Source: Clostridiales bacterium (GTDB lineage: Bacteria > Bacillota > Clostridia > Christensenellales > CAG-138). From it: a DNA stretch of 5,474 nucleotides. The stretch covers positions 1-5,474 of the forward strand of contig SFNQ01000052.1 in assembly GCA_004554165.1 (NCBI GenBank). Reading direction: 5' to 3'. The notes under the pieces were generated by a model, which did no database searches, was not told the origin of the DNA, and saw only the letters and a list, made by a program, of their open reading frames with translations. Positions 1 through 4,940 of this stretch are shown piece by piece. Within the stretch, counting starts at the first letter, position 1. Each line of letters opens with the position of its first letter. A program made the translations under genes and the position numbers.

Positions 1-18
1 GCCAGCGTCATCGAGTAA
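1..18 (+). CDS. 3' end of an upstream gene (partial)
   Basis: The first reading frame gives five residues (ASVIE) and then a TAA stop at 16-18. A strong hairpin terminator begins about 43 nt further on, which is where the end of a transcription unit would be expected. Nothing of the product can be identified from five residues. In other Bacillota the gene upstream of a dusB-greA-lysS group varies (coaX and ftsH are seen), but nothing here supports a particular choice. The call rests only on the stop codon and its position before the terminator, and the other two plus frames stay open here, so it is tentative. Confidence 0.4.
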   Translation, partial: ASVIE

Positions 19-60
19 GGAACGAGAAAACGGGCGCCGGGGAAACGGGCGCACGAGGGA

Positions 61-95
61 GCGAAAAAGTGGCGTCGGCCACTTTTTCGCGTTTT
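61..95 (+). terminator. Intrinsic terminator of the upstream unit
   Basis: Positions 61-73 (GCGAAAAAGTGGC) pair perfectly with 78-90 (GCCACTTTTTCGC) around a four-base loop, a 13-bp stem. It is followed by G and then TTTT (92-95). The T run is short, but the 3' arm itself carries TTTTT. The stem is long and perfect, lies after a probable stop codon, and precedes a region without genes, so a Rho-independent terminator is the best reading. The symmetry means it could also stop transcription from the other strand, although no T run follows on that side. Confidence 0.6.
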
Positions 96-324
96 GGGCG
101 AGGGCGCTGCGGCTGCTTCTGCGTGAAAAAACGGAAAACTGAGAGGAAGGCAGTCCCGGCAGGCCGGATCGCAGGGAGAGAGACCCTTTTTCCGCCCCGA
201 GGCGTTTCCCGCCATACCGTATTTCAGAGAAAGCCGAAGCCTCGGAAACGAAGCCGCCGGACGGACGGCGGCGCTGCGCCGGGAAGCCTCTGGGGCTGTC
301 GTCAAATACACACATTTTGTTCAT
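96..324. other. GC-rich intergenic region with several hairpins, no gene seen
   Basis: No convincing gene is present in this stretch. Reading it as protein gives Arg/Cys-rich, low-complexity translations without a credible ribosome binding site. Visible structure includes CCGG (156-159) facing CCGG (164-167). GAGGC (199-203) can pair with GCCTC (239-243), and CGTTTCC (203-209) with GGAAACG (244-250). The last two pairings share position 203 and cross each other, so they could be alternatives. A perfect 7-bp hairpin lies at 253-272. The octamer GAAGCCTC occurs at 236-243 and again at 283-290. I see none of the conserved motifs of the T-box, 6S, SRP or tmRNA families. A small RNA or decayed sequence are both possible. 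Confidence 0.45.
253..272. repeat. Perfect 7-bp GC hairpin
   Basis: GCCGCCG (253-259) pairs with CGGCGGC (266-272) around a six-base loop. No T run follows, so it is not a typical intrinsic terminator. It lies about 50 nt upstream of the promoter at 325-353, outside the predicted transcript of the next gene. Confidence 0.45.
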
Positions 325-353
325 TTGCATGTTCCGGGCGAGTATGGTATCAT
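325..353 (+). promoter_or_regulatory. Extended -10 promoter for the membrane-protein/dusB unit
   Basis: TATCAT at 348-353 is preceded by TG at 345-346 with one base between, an extended -10 element. A weak -35 (TTGCAT, 325-330) sits 17 bp upstream. A start near 360 would leave a leader of about 20 nt before the ATG at 379, just enough for the Shine-Dalgarno AGGAG at 366-370. The drop in GC around 301-360 compared with the flanks also suits a promoter. Confidence 0.55.
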
Positions 354-378
354 AGCGTAAGCAAAAGGAGCGCGAACC

Positions 379-1032
379 ATGGAGAAGCCCAACAGCGAGC
401 GGGAGAAAAAGGCATACCTGCGCCTGCGCACGGCACGGCGGTCGATGATGTACGTCGTTCGGACGCTGCTGCTCGTTATCGCGGGCGTGCTGGTGTGCGC
501 GCTGGCCTTTTTTACAACGGAGCGCATGAGTAATCTCTACATACTCTCCTCGGAGGGGATGGCGCTGCGCGCTGCCTGCGTACTTGGCGGCAGCCAAAAG
601 GCGGATCTGGAGGAATACTTCCTGCTGACCTGCATCGCAGAGGATGAGCGCCTGCAGAGCGACGATTACCGCAACTATACCGTCTCCTCCTACAACTACG
701 ATCTCGAGGTGGAAAAGGTTTTCGTGCTGCCGTGGTCGGCCACGGCAACGGTGACGGCCGTTGAAACGGTCCGGCTCAAGGGAACGATCAATCCCGACCT
801 GATCGAGGAGGGGAAGAGCGCGGCGGACTATCCGCTTCCCCCGTGGTACAGCGGACGCTACAGGATCCATTTTGTCAACACGGGGGAGCGATGGTATATC
901 TCGGAGCTGGAGCTCCTTGAGGAAAACCCGGCGGTAGAGCCGCTGCGCACGCCGGACCTGTCGCAGAGCGTGCTGCCCATGGCCACGCCCACGCCCACGC
1001 CTGAGCCGGACATGATCGTAACGGTTCCCTAG
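379..1032 (+). CDS. Single-pass membrane-anchored protein of unknown function
   Basis: This is a 217-residue protein I do not recognise by name. Residues 1-24 are cytoplasmic and rich in Lys/Arg. Residues 25-46 (starting YVVRTLLLVIAG) form one hydrophobic helix. The rest should lie outside the membrane by the positive-inside rule. The outer part has an acidic helical stretch (about 74-95) and then beta-like strands ending in a Trp/Tyr-rich segment (RYRIHFVNTGERWYISEL, 160-177). That pattern resembles NTF2-like or conjugative-transfer-type outer domains, but the resemblance is only visual. The tail (202-217) is Thr-Pro repeats, a likely flexible linker. The start at 379 has AGGAG 8 nt upstream and a promoter just before it. 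The stop is 19 nt from dusB, so the two genes are probably co-transcribed. A lipoprotein is unlikely: Cys40 lies inside the helix with no lipobox. Confidence 0.85.
   Translation: MEKPNSEREKKAYLRLRTARRSMMYVVRTLLLVIAGVLVCALAFFTTERMSNLYILSSEGMALRAACVLGGSQKADLEEYFLLTCIAEDERLQSDDYRNYTVSSYNYDLEVEKVFVLPWSATATVTAVETVRLKGTINPDLIEEGKSAADYPLPPWYSGRYRIHFVNTGERWYISELELLEENPAVEPLRTPDLSQSVLPMATPTPTPEPDMIVTVP
983..1000 (+). repeat. Three tandem CCACGC hexamers in the coding region
   Basis: CCACGC occurs three times head to tail at 983-988, 989-994 and 995-1000. It encodes the Thr-Pro repeats in the tail of the membrane protein. The unit is a multiple of three, so gain or loss of copies would lengthen or shorten the linker without a frameshift. 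Confidence 0.7.
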
Positions 1033-1051
1033 GGACGCCGCAGGCAGACGG

Positions 1052-2035
1052 ATGAACAGAGCCTTCCCCATACAACGAAACGCACAGCCGCAGGACGTGC
1101 CGCTGCTGCTCGCGCCGATGGCGGGATTCAGCGACATGTCTTTTCGCGTTCTCTGCAAGTCGCTCGGCTGCGACCTGACCGTTACGGAGATGGTCAGCGC
1201 CAAAGGACTCTTCTACGGCAGCCAGAAAACCGCCGAACTGCTTGAAACGGACCCTGCGGAGCGGCCGGTCGTCATGCAGATCTTTGGCCGGGAGCCGGAG
1301 ATTATGGCGGACATGGCGCAGTGCCTTGCGGAACGGTATGGGGAGGCGCTGCTGGCCATCGACATCAATATGGGCTGTCCGGCGCCGAAGATCACCGGCA
1401 ACGGCGAGGGCAGCGCGCTCATGCGTGAGCCGCTGCTGGCCGGTCACATTGTGGAAACGGTGGCAAAAAAAGCCGGCGTGCCGGTAACGGTCAAAATCCG
1501 CAAGGGCTACGACGCGCGGCACGAAAACGCGGCGGAAATCGCCAGAATCGCCGAGGACAGCGGCGCTGCGGCCATCACCGTACACGGCCGCACGCGGGAG
1601 CAGATGTATGCGGGCAGCGCGGACTATGCCGCCATTGCCGCGGTCCGGGCCGCCGTAAAAATTCCCGTAATTGGCAACGGCGACGTCAGGGACGGCGACA
1701 GCGCCCTGCGCCTGCTGCGCCAGACCCGCTGCGACGGCATAATGATCGGCCGCGGCGCGCTGGGCAACCCCTTTGTGTTTTCCGAGGTGCGCGCTGCGCT
1801 GCGAGGCGAGACGTATACGCCGCCCACCTGGGCGGAGCGCATGGAGACCGCGGTGCGGCACACGCGCATGACCGCCGCAAATAAGGGGGAGCGCGGCATA
1901 CTGGAGCTGCGCAAGCATATCGTATACTACCTGAGCGGAATTCCCGGCGCGGCGCGGCTGCGCACAAGGCTGCAAAACGCGGAAACGGCAGAAGAAATGG
2001 CGCAAATACTGCTTGACACCTGCAACCCGCGTTAA
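1052..2035 (+). CDS. dusB: tRNA-dihydrouridine synthase, DusB type
   Basis: A flavoenzyme that uses FMN and NADPH to reduce specific uridines of tRNA to dihydrouridine, acting in the cytoplasm. The 327 residues match the usual length. Family signatures appear in order: LAPMAGFSDMSFR (20-32) at the first barrel strand; MQIFG (75-79); DINMGCP (104-110) with the catalytic acid Cys109; VKIRKG (147-152) with FMN-contacting Lys148; VHGRTREQ (177-184) with His178; GNGDV (208-212); and GRGALGNP (233-240) for the FMN phosphate. A helical tRNA-binding domain fills roughly 255-327. The ATG at 1052 places the barrel 20 residues in, as in relatives, but its Shine-Dalgarno is poor (AGGGA sits 16 nt upstream), so translational coupling to the preceding gene is likely. 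The assignment to DusB rather than DusA or DusC rests on overall pattern and on the greA-lysS neighbours common in Bacillota. Confidence 0.95.
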   Translation: MNRAFPIQRNAQPQDVPLLLAPMAGFSDMSFRVLCKSLGCDLTVTEMVSAKGLFYGSQKTAELLETDPAERPVVMQIFGREPEIMADMAQCLAERYGEALLAIDINMGCPAPKITGNGEGSALMREPLLAGHIVETVAKKAGVPVTVKIRKGYDARHENAAEIARIAEDSGAAAITVHGRTREQMYAGSADYAAIAAVRAAVKIPVIGNGDVRDGDSALRLLRQTRCDGIMIGRGALGNPFVFSEVRAALRGETYTPPTWAERMETAVRHTRMTAANKGERGILELRKHIVYYLSGIPGAARLRTRLQNAETAEEMAQILLDTCNPR

Positions 2036-2041
2036 TATAAT
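2013..2041 (+). promoter_or_regulatory. Consensus sigma-A promoter for greA-lysS
   Basis: TTGACA at 2013-2018 and TATAAT at 2036-2041 are separated by exactly 17 bp, so both hexamers and the spacing match the housekeeping consensus with no mismatch. The -35 and spacer lie in the last codons of dusB, and the -10 begins one base after its TAA stop. Transcription should begin near 2048, about 34 nt ahead of the greA ATG. The match is strong enough that chance is unlikely. Confidence 0.88.
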
Positions 2042-2081
2042 GGGAAAGCACATCGTGCAGAAGAAGTTAGGAGGGTCCAAA

Positions 2082-2552
2082 ATGACAGAGATTTGGCTGA
2101 CCTCTGAGGAGATCAAAAAGCGCGAGGAGCGCCTTGAATATTTGAAGGGGCCGCGCCGCCTCGAGATTGCGGAGATGCTCAAGGTTGCCCGCGCGTTCGG
2201 CGACCTGTCCGAAAACGCGGAATATGACGCGGCCAAGAATGAACAGGCCAAGAACGAATACGACATCGTACAGCTGGAAAACGAGCTGAAAAACGCCAAG
2301 GTGATCGACGAAAGCAATATCGACACCAGGACCGTGGGCGTCGGCACGACCGTAGAGCTGGTCAACCAGACCAGCGGCATGGAGATGACCTTCCGCATTG
2401 TGGGGTCTGCGGAAACCGATCCCACGGCGGGAAAGATTTCCAACGATTCGCCCGTGGGGCGCGCGCTGCTGGGCCATGGCATCGGGGAGACGGTGGAAGT
2501 GCAGACACCGGGCGGCGCAATGCGGTTCTGCATCCGGGCGATCCGCAAATAA
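2082..2552 (+). CDS. greA: Transcript cleavage/elongation factor GreA
   Basis: GreA enters the secondary channel of RNA polymerase and stimulates cleavage of backtracked RNA, releasing stalled complexes. The 156 residues fit the family (about 158). The N-terminal part (1-76) is an antiparallel coiled coil rich in Glu, Lys and Ala. Its tip holds the conserved motif FGDLSENAEYDAAKNEQ (39-55), with Asp41 and Glu44 as the acidic residues that coordinate the catalytic metal. The C-terminal FKBP-like domain (about 82-156) has IVGSAETDP (106-114), ISNDSPVGRALLG (119-131) and VEVQTPGG (138-145). The start at 2082 is fixed by AGGAGG (2069-2074) 7 nt upstream and by the family N-terminus. A longer in-frame reading from TTG 2013 is wrong: that codon is the -35 box of the promoter. 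The gene probably forms a two-gene operon with lysS, which begins 73 nt later. Confidence 0.96.
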   Translation: MTEIWLTSEEIKKREERLEYLKGPRRLEIAEMLKVARAFGDLSENAEYDAAKNEQAKNEYDIVQLENELKNAKVIDESNIDTRTVGVGTTVELVNQTSGMEMTFRIVGSAETDPTAGKISNDSPVGRALLGHGIGETVEVQTPGGAMRFCIRAIRK

Positions 2553-2566
2553 GCGTTCGGCAATTG

Positions 2567-2600
2567 ACGGGGGCTTTCCCGCGGGGAGGGCGCCCGTTTT
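2567..2600 (+). terminator. Weak terminator or attenuator between greA and lysS
   Basis: CGGGGGC (2568-2574) can pair with GCGCCCG (2590-2596) with one G-G mismatch, and A2567 can pair with T2597. TTTT (2597-2600) follows. The loop holds a second short self-complementary stretch, CCCGCGGG. The pairing is imperfect and the T run short, so partial termination is the most that can be argued. With lysS starting 26 nt later, it would tune the greA:lysS ratio rather than end the operon. Confidence 0.35.
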
Positions 2601-2625
2601 GATTCAGACAAGGAGAAAATAAATT

Positions 2626-4128
2626 ATGGAACAGCAACCGCCCATCGCGCAGGAAGCGAACGAACAGGAGCTCTCCGAGCTGCTGCAAATCCGGAGGGAC
2701 AAGCTGTCCGCCTTACAGCAGGCCGGCAAGGACCCTTTTGAGATCACAACCTTCGACCAGTCGCAGCACAGCGCAGAGATTCTGAACGACTACGCGGCCT
2801 ACGAGGGCAAGGAGGTGCGCATTGCGGGGCGCCTGATGTCCAAGCGCATCATGGGCAAGGCCAGCTTTGCCCATGTGCTCGACGGCGCGGGCGATATCCA
2901 GATCTATGTCAAGCGCGACGACGTGGGCGAGGAGAGCTACACGGCGTTCAAGCAGTTCGACATCGGCGACATTGTGGGCGTTAGCGGCGTCGTATTCAAA
3001 ACGCGCACGGAGGAGATTTCCATCCACGTGTCCGGGATTACGCTCCTGTCCAAGTCCCTGCGCCCGCTGCCGGAGAAGTTTCACGGCCTGCGGGATCCGG
3101 AGCTGCGCTACCGCCAGCGCTTTGTGGATCTCATCGTCAATCCCGAGGTACGGGAGACCTTCCAAAAGCGCAGCAGAATCATAGCGGAGATTCGCCGCTT
3201 TATGGACGGCCGCGGCTTTATCGAGGTGGAGACGCCTGTGCTCAACACCACCGCCAGCGGCGCGTCCGCCCGGCCTTTTGTCACCCACCACAACACGCTG
3301 GATCTGGATATGTACATGCGCATCGCCACGGAGCTGCACCTCAAGGAGTGCATCGTCGGGGGCCTGGAGCGGGTTTACGAGATTGGCCGGCTGTTCCGTA
3401 ACGAGGGCATGGACGCCATGCACAACCCGGAGTTTACCACCATCGAGGCCTACCAGTCCTACACGGATTTCCACGGCATGATGGAGCTGGCGGAATCGCT
3501 GATCTCCCACTGCTGCCGCGCGGTCAACGGCACGACCAGGATCAACTATCAGGGGCTGGACATCGACCTGACGCCGCCCTTTGCCCGTCTGTCCATGAAC
3601 GAGGCGGTCCGTCAGCATACGGGCGTGGATTTCTACGGCTGCGAGAGCGACGGGGAAGCCCGGGAAAAGGCAAAGGCGCTGGGTCTTGCCTTTACGGACA
3701 AAACGATCACCCGCGGCAAGCTCCTTGCAGAGGCCTTCGACGCCTTTGTGGAGGACAAGCTCATCCAGCCCACCTTTATTATCGACTATCCGGTGGAGAT
3801 TTCGCCGCTGTCCAAGCGCAAGCCGGGGCATCCGGACATCACGGAGCGGTTTGAGCTGTTTATCGGCGGGCATGAATACGCCAACGCGTTCTCCGAGCTG
3901 AACGATCCCATCGATCAGCGGGGTCGTTTTGTCCAGCAGGCGCTGGAGCGCCAGAAGGGCGACGACGAGGCCATGATGATCGACGAGGTTTTCTGCCTCG
4001 CGCTGGAGTACGGCATGCCCCCCACGGGCGGCATCGGCATTGGCATCGACCGCCTGATCATGCTGCTGACGAACGCGCCGTCCATCCGCGACGTGCTGCT
4101 GTTCCCCACAATGAAGCCCTTAGATTGA
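2626..4128 (+). CDS. lysS: Lysyl-tRNA synthetase, class II
   Basis: Charges tRNA-Lys with lysine using ATP, in the cytoplasm as a homodimer. The 500 residues match bacterial class II LysRS. After a helical N-terminus, the OB-fold anticodon-binding domain spans about 63-145 (VRIAGRLMSKRIMGKASFAH, 64-83, and IQIYVKRDDVG, 91-101). A linker with the typical LRDPELRYRQRFVDL (155-169) leads to the class II catalytic core. Motif 1 is near 190-206 (FMDGRGFIEVETPVL), motif 2 at 250-276 (FRNEG at 257-261, HNPEFTTIEAY at 266-276), and motif 3 at 468-481 (GGIGIGIDRLIMLL) with the ATP-binding Arg476. Lysine-site segments such as TELHLKECIVGG (235-246) and GGHEYANAFSELNDP (414-428) are intact. AAGGAG (2610-2615) lies 10 nt before the ATG. 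The gene looks complete and functional. No good terminator follows, and foreign-looking DNA begins directly after the stop codon. Confidence 0.98.
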   Translation: MEQQPPIAQEANEQELSELLQIRRDKLSALQQAGKDPFEITTFDQSQHSAEILNDYAAYEGKEVRIAGRLMSKRIMGKASFAHVLDGAGDIQIYVKRDDVGEESYTAFKQFDIGDIVGVSGVVFKTRTEEISIHVSGITLLSKSLRPLPEKFHGLRDPELRYRQRFVDLIVNPEVRETFQKRSRIIAEIRRFMDGRGFIEVETPVLNTTASGASARPFVTHHNTLDLDMYMRIATELHLKECIVGGLERVYEIGRLFRNEGMDAMHNPEFTTIEAYQSYTDFHGMMELAESLISHCCRAVNGTTRINYQGLDIDLTPPFARLSMNEAVRQHTGVDFYGCESDGEAREKAKALGLAFTDKTITRGKLLAEAFDAFVEDKLIQPTFIIDYPVEISPLSKRKPGHPDITERFELFIGGHEYANAFSELNDPIDQRGRFVQQALERQKGDDEAMMIDEVFCLALEYGMPPTGGIGIGIDRLIMLLTNAPSIRDVLLFPTMKPLD

Positions 4129-4166
4129 CCGAAACGCGAAAAAGCCCGTAATATCAAGGGTTTTCG
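4129..4166. repeat. Imperfect inverted repeat directly after lysS
   Basis: CGAAAA (4137-4142) and CCC (4145-4147) pair with GGG (4158-4160) and TTTTCG (4161-4166), leaving two unpaired bases (AG) and a 10-base loop, GTAATATCAA. A related sequence recurs nearby: GAAACGCGAAAAAGCC (4131-4146) resembles GAAACGAAAAACC (4176-4188). The TTTT lies inside the 3' arm and no T run follows, so it makes a poor lysS terminator. Imperfect arms around an AT-rich centre, exactly where composition changes, fit a tyrosine-recombinase core site. That role is inference. Confidence 0.45.
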
Positions 4167-4187
4167 GACACAGGGGAAACGAAAAAC

Positions 4188-4215
4188 CTTACGCCTTACA
4201 CCAAACTTACACCAA
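4188..4215. repeat. Direct repeats of CTTACACCAA
   Basis: CTTACACCAA occurs at 4195-4204 and 4206-4215, with a period of 11 bp, and a partial copy (CTTACGC) sits at 4188-4194. An 11-bp period is about one helical turn, so the copies would face the same side of DNA, as in protein-binding arrays such as the arm sites of integrases. No protein that would bind them is encoded in the window. Confidence 0.6.
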
Positions 4216-4223
4216 TGTGAATT

Positions 4224-4246
4224 GGCGACTTTCTTTCGAGGTCGCC
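4224..4246 (+). other. Hairpin upstream of the lincosamide-resistance gene
   Basis: GGCGACT (4224-4230) pairs with GGTCGCC (4240-4246), six Watson-Crick pairs plus one G-T wobble, around a nine-base loop. A smaller stem, CCAAT (4212-4216) with ATTGG (4221-4225), overlaps its left edge, so the two would compete. CATTATTTG follows rather than a clean T run. It lies 49 nt before the start of the resistance gene and could be a weak terminator of lysS read-through, a leader structure or part of an element end. Confidence 0.4.
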
Positions 4247-4295
4247 CATTATTTGAAAAGACAGATAAACAAATCGGGATTTAGGGGAGGAAAAT

Positions 4296-4790
4296 ATGGT
4301 CAGTATAACAGATGCAAAACAGATTATCAGACTTGCAACGGATGCGGAGATTAAAGTATTTCTTGACGGCGGTTGGGGTGTAGATGCGCTTATTGGATAT
4401 GAAACAAGAAGACATAACGATATTGATATACTTGTAGAAAAGAAAGATTATCATAAATTTATACAGATAATTAAAAACAATGGTTTCTATGAGATAAAAA
4501 TGGAGTATACAACAACGAACCATACAGTATGGGAGGATTTGAAGAAAAGAATTATTGATTTACATTGTTTTGAATATACAAAAAATGGTGAAATTCTTTA
4601 CGAAGGGGATTGTTTTCCATCAGAGATTTTTTCGGGAATAGGAAAAATTGAGGAAATAGAAGTTTCTTGTATTGAACCGTATAGTCAACTGCTGTTCCAT
4701 TTGGGATACGATTATGATGAAAATGATATGCATGATGTAAAGTTGTTGTGCGAAGTATTTCATATGGAACTTCCTGAAGAGTATAGATAA
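4296..4790 (+). CDS. lnu(C): Lincosamide nucleotidyltransferase, Lnu(A)/Lnu(C) family
   Basis: Members of this family inactivate lincomycin and clindamycin in the cytoplasm by transferring a nucleoside monophosphate from an NTP to a drug hydroxyl. The 164 residues fit the short Lnu(A)/Lnu(C) class (about 160-165), not the longer Lnu(B)/Lnu(F) class. The nucleotidyltransferase fold is visible: FLDGGWGVDALIG (22-34), the metal-binding pair Asp42 and Asp44 in RRHNDIDI (38-45), and a probable third carboxylate, Asp88 in RIIDLH (85-90). CIEPYSQLLFHLGYD (125-139) and DMHDVKLL (144-151) also follow the family pattern. GGAGG (4286-4290) lies 5 nt before the ATG. I see no convincing promoter, so transcription may come from lysS read-through. 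Base composition is far from the upstream genes, a sign of recent transfer. The specific lnu(C) symbol is from memory of length and motifs and needs an alignment; the family is firmer. Confidence 0.85.
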   Translation: MVSITDAKQIIRLATDAEIKVFLDGGWGVDALIGYETRRHNDIDILVEKKDYHKFIQIIKNNGFYEIKMEYTTTNHTVWEDLKKRIIDLHCFEYTKNGEILYEGDCFPSEIFSGIGKIEEIEVSCIEPYSQLLFHLGYDYDENDMHDVKLLCEVFHMELPEEYR

Positions 4791-4816
4791 TCATAACTTC
4801 CCGTTTGTCGAATAAT

Positions 4817-4856
4817 CCCTTGAAAGAGGATGAACCTTTTTCAAGGGGCTTTTTTT
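4817..4856 (+). terminator. Strong intrinsic terminator after the resistance gene
   Basis: Positions 4817-4829 (CCCTTGAAAGAGG) pair with 4835-4847 over 13 bp, including one G-T wobble, around a five-base loop (ATGAA). After GC comes a run of seven T (4850-4856). It lies 26 nt after the stop codon of the nucleotidyltransferase gene and should separate it from the zinc-ribbon gene. Confidence 0.92.
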
Positions 4857-4889
4857 ATTTCTCCCCATGTTCGCAAACTACCCCGATTT

Positions 4890-4930
4890 CTCTTTCCTCA
4901 ATATAATGAGTGCAAACAGAGAGGAAGGAG
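4890..4930 (+). promoter_or_regulatory. Inverted repeat covering the Shine-Dalgarno of the last gene
   Basis: CTCTTTCCTC (4890-4899) can pair with GAGGAAGGAG (4921-4930) over ten positions, one of them a G-T wobble. The 3' arm contains the ribosome binding site AAGGAG, 10 nt before the ATG. The 5' arm lies upstream of the -10 box, so RNA started at the local promoter lacks it and keeps the site free, while read-through RNA from upstream could fold and hide it. The pairing is read from the sequence; the role is inference, since pyrimidine-rich tracts can match Shine-Dalgarno sequences by chance. Confidence 0.4.
4902..4907 (+). promoter_or_regulatory. -10 box for the zinc-ribbon gene
   Basis: TATAAT at 4902-4907 is a perfect -10 hexamer, 33 nt before the ATG at 4941 and downstream of a strong terminator, where a new promoter is expected. 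The sequence 16-18 bp upstream (around 4878-4885, CTACCCCG) is a poor -35, and there is no TG extension. The promoter may need an activator or be weak. It would start RNA near 4914, leaving a short leader with the Shine-Dalgarno at 4925-4930. Confidence 0.5.
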
Positions 4931-4940
4931 CGGTTTTGCT

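Noticed and set aside
69..533. Plus-strand open frame of 154 codons overlapping the terminator and the membrane-protein gene
   Set aside because: It starts inside the terminator hairpin, has no ribosome binding site, gives an Arg/Cys-rich low-complexity protein and overlaps a better-supported gene in another frame.
2013..2081. Longer greA starting from TTG at 2013
   Set aside because: The TTG is the -35 box of a consensus promoter and the reading lies upstream of the predicted transcript start. The ATG at 2082 has AGGAGG at proper spacing and gives the normal GreA length.
875..2611. Long minus-strand open frame of 578 codons opposite dusB and greA
   Set aside because: It is a product of the GC-rich codon bias of the plus-strand genes. 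It has no recognisable domains or plausible start site and runs antisense to two well-supported genes.
2553..2625. T-box riboswitch ahead of lysS
   Set aside because: The gap is only 73 nt and lacks the conserved T-box sequence and the specifier stem; the hairpin there is a simple stem with a T run.
2713..3873. Minus-strand open frame of 386 codons opposite lysS
   Set aside because: The same mirror effect of biased codon use; its translation is His/Arg/Val-rich without family motifs, and lysS on the plus strand is certain.
4188..4215. Direct repeats considered as the start of a CRISPR array
   Set aside because: The units are 10 bp with 1-bp gaps and no spacers, and there are no cas genes; this is a short tandem direct repeat.
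4196..4249. 17-codon minus-strand open frame across the direct repeats
   Set aside because: Too short, with no ribosome binding site and no relation to a known protein; expected by chance in a region with few stop codons.
4217..4354. Possible leader peptide from GTG 4217, ahead of and overlapping the lnu start (translational attenuation as in erm genes)
   Set aside because: It lacks a Shine-Dalgarno, overlaps the resistance gene out of frame and does not resemble known antibiotic-sensing leader peptides.
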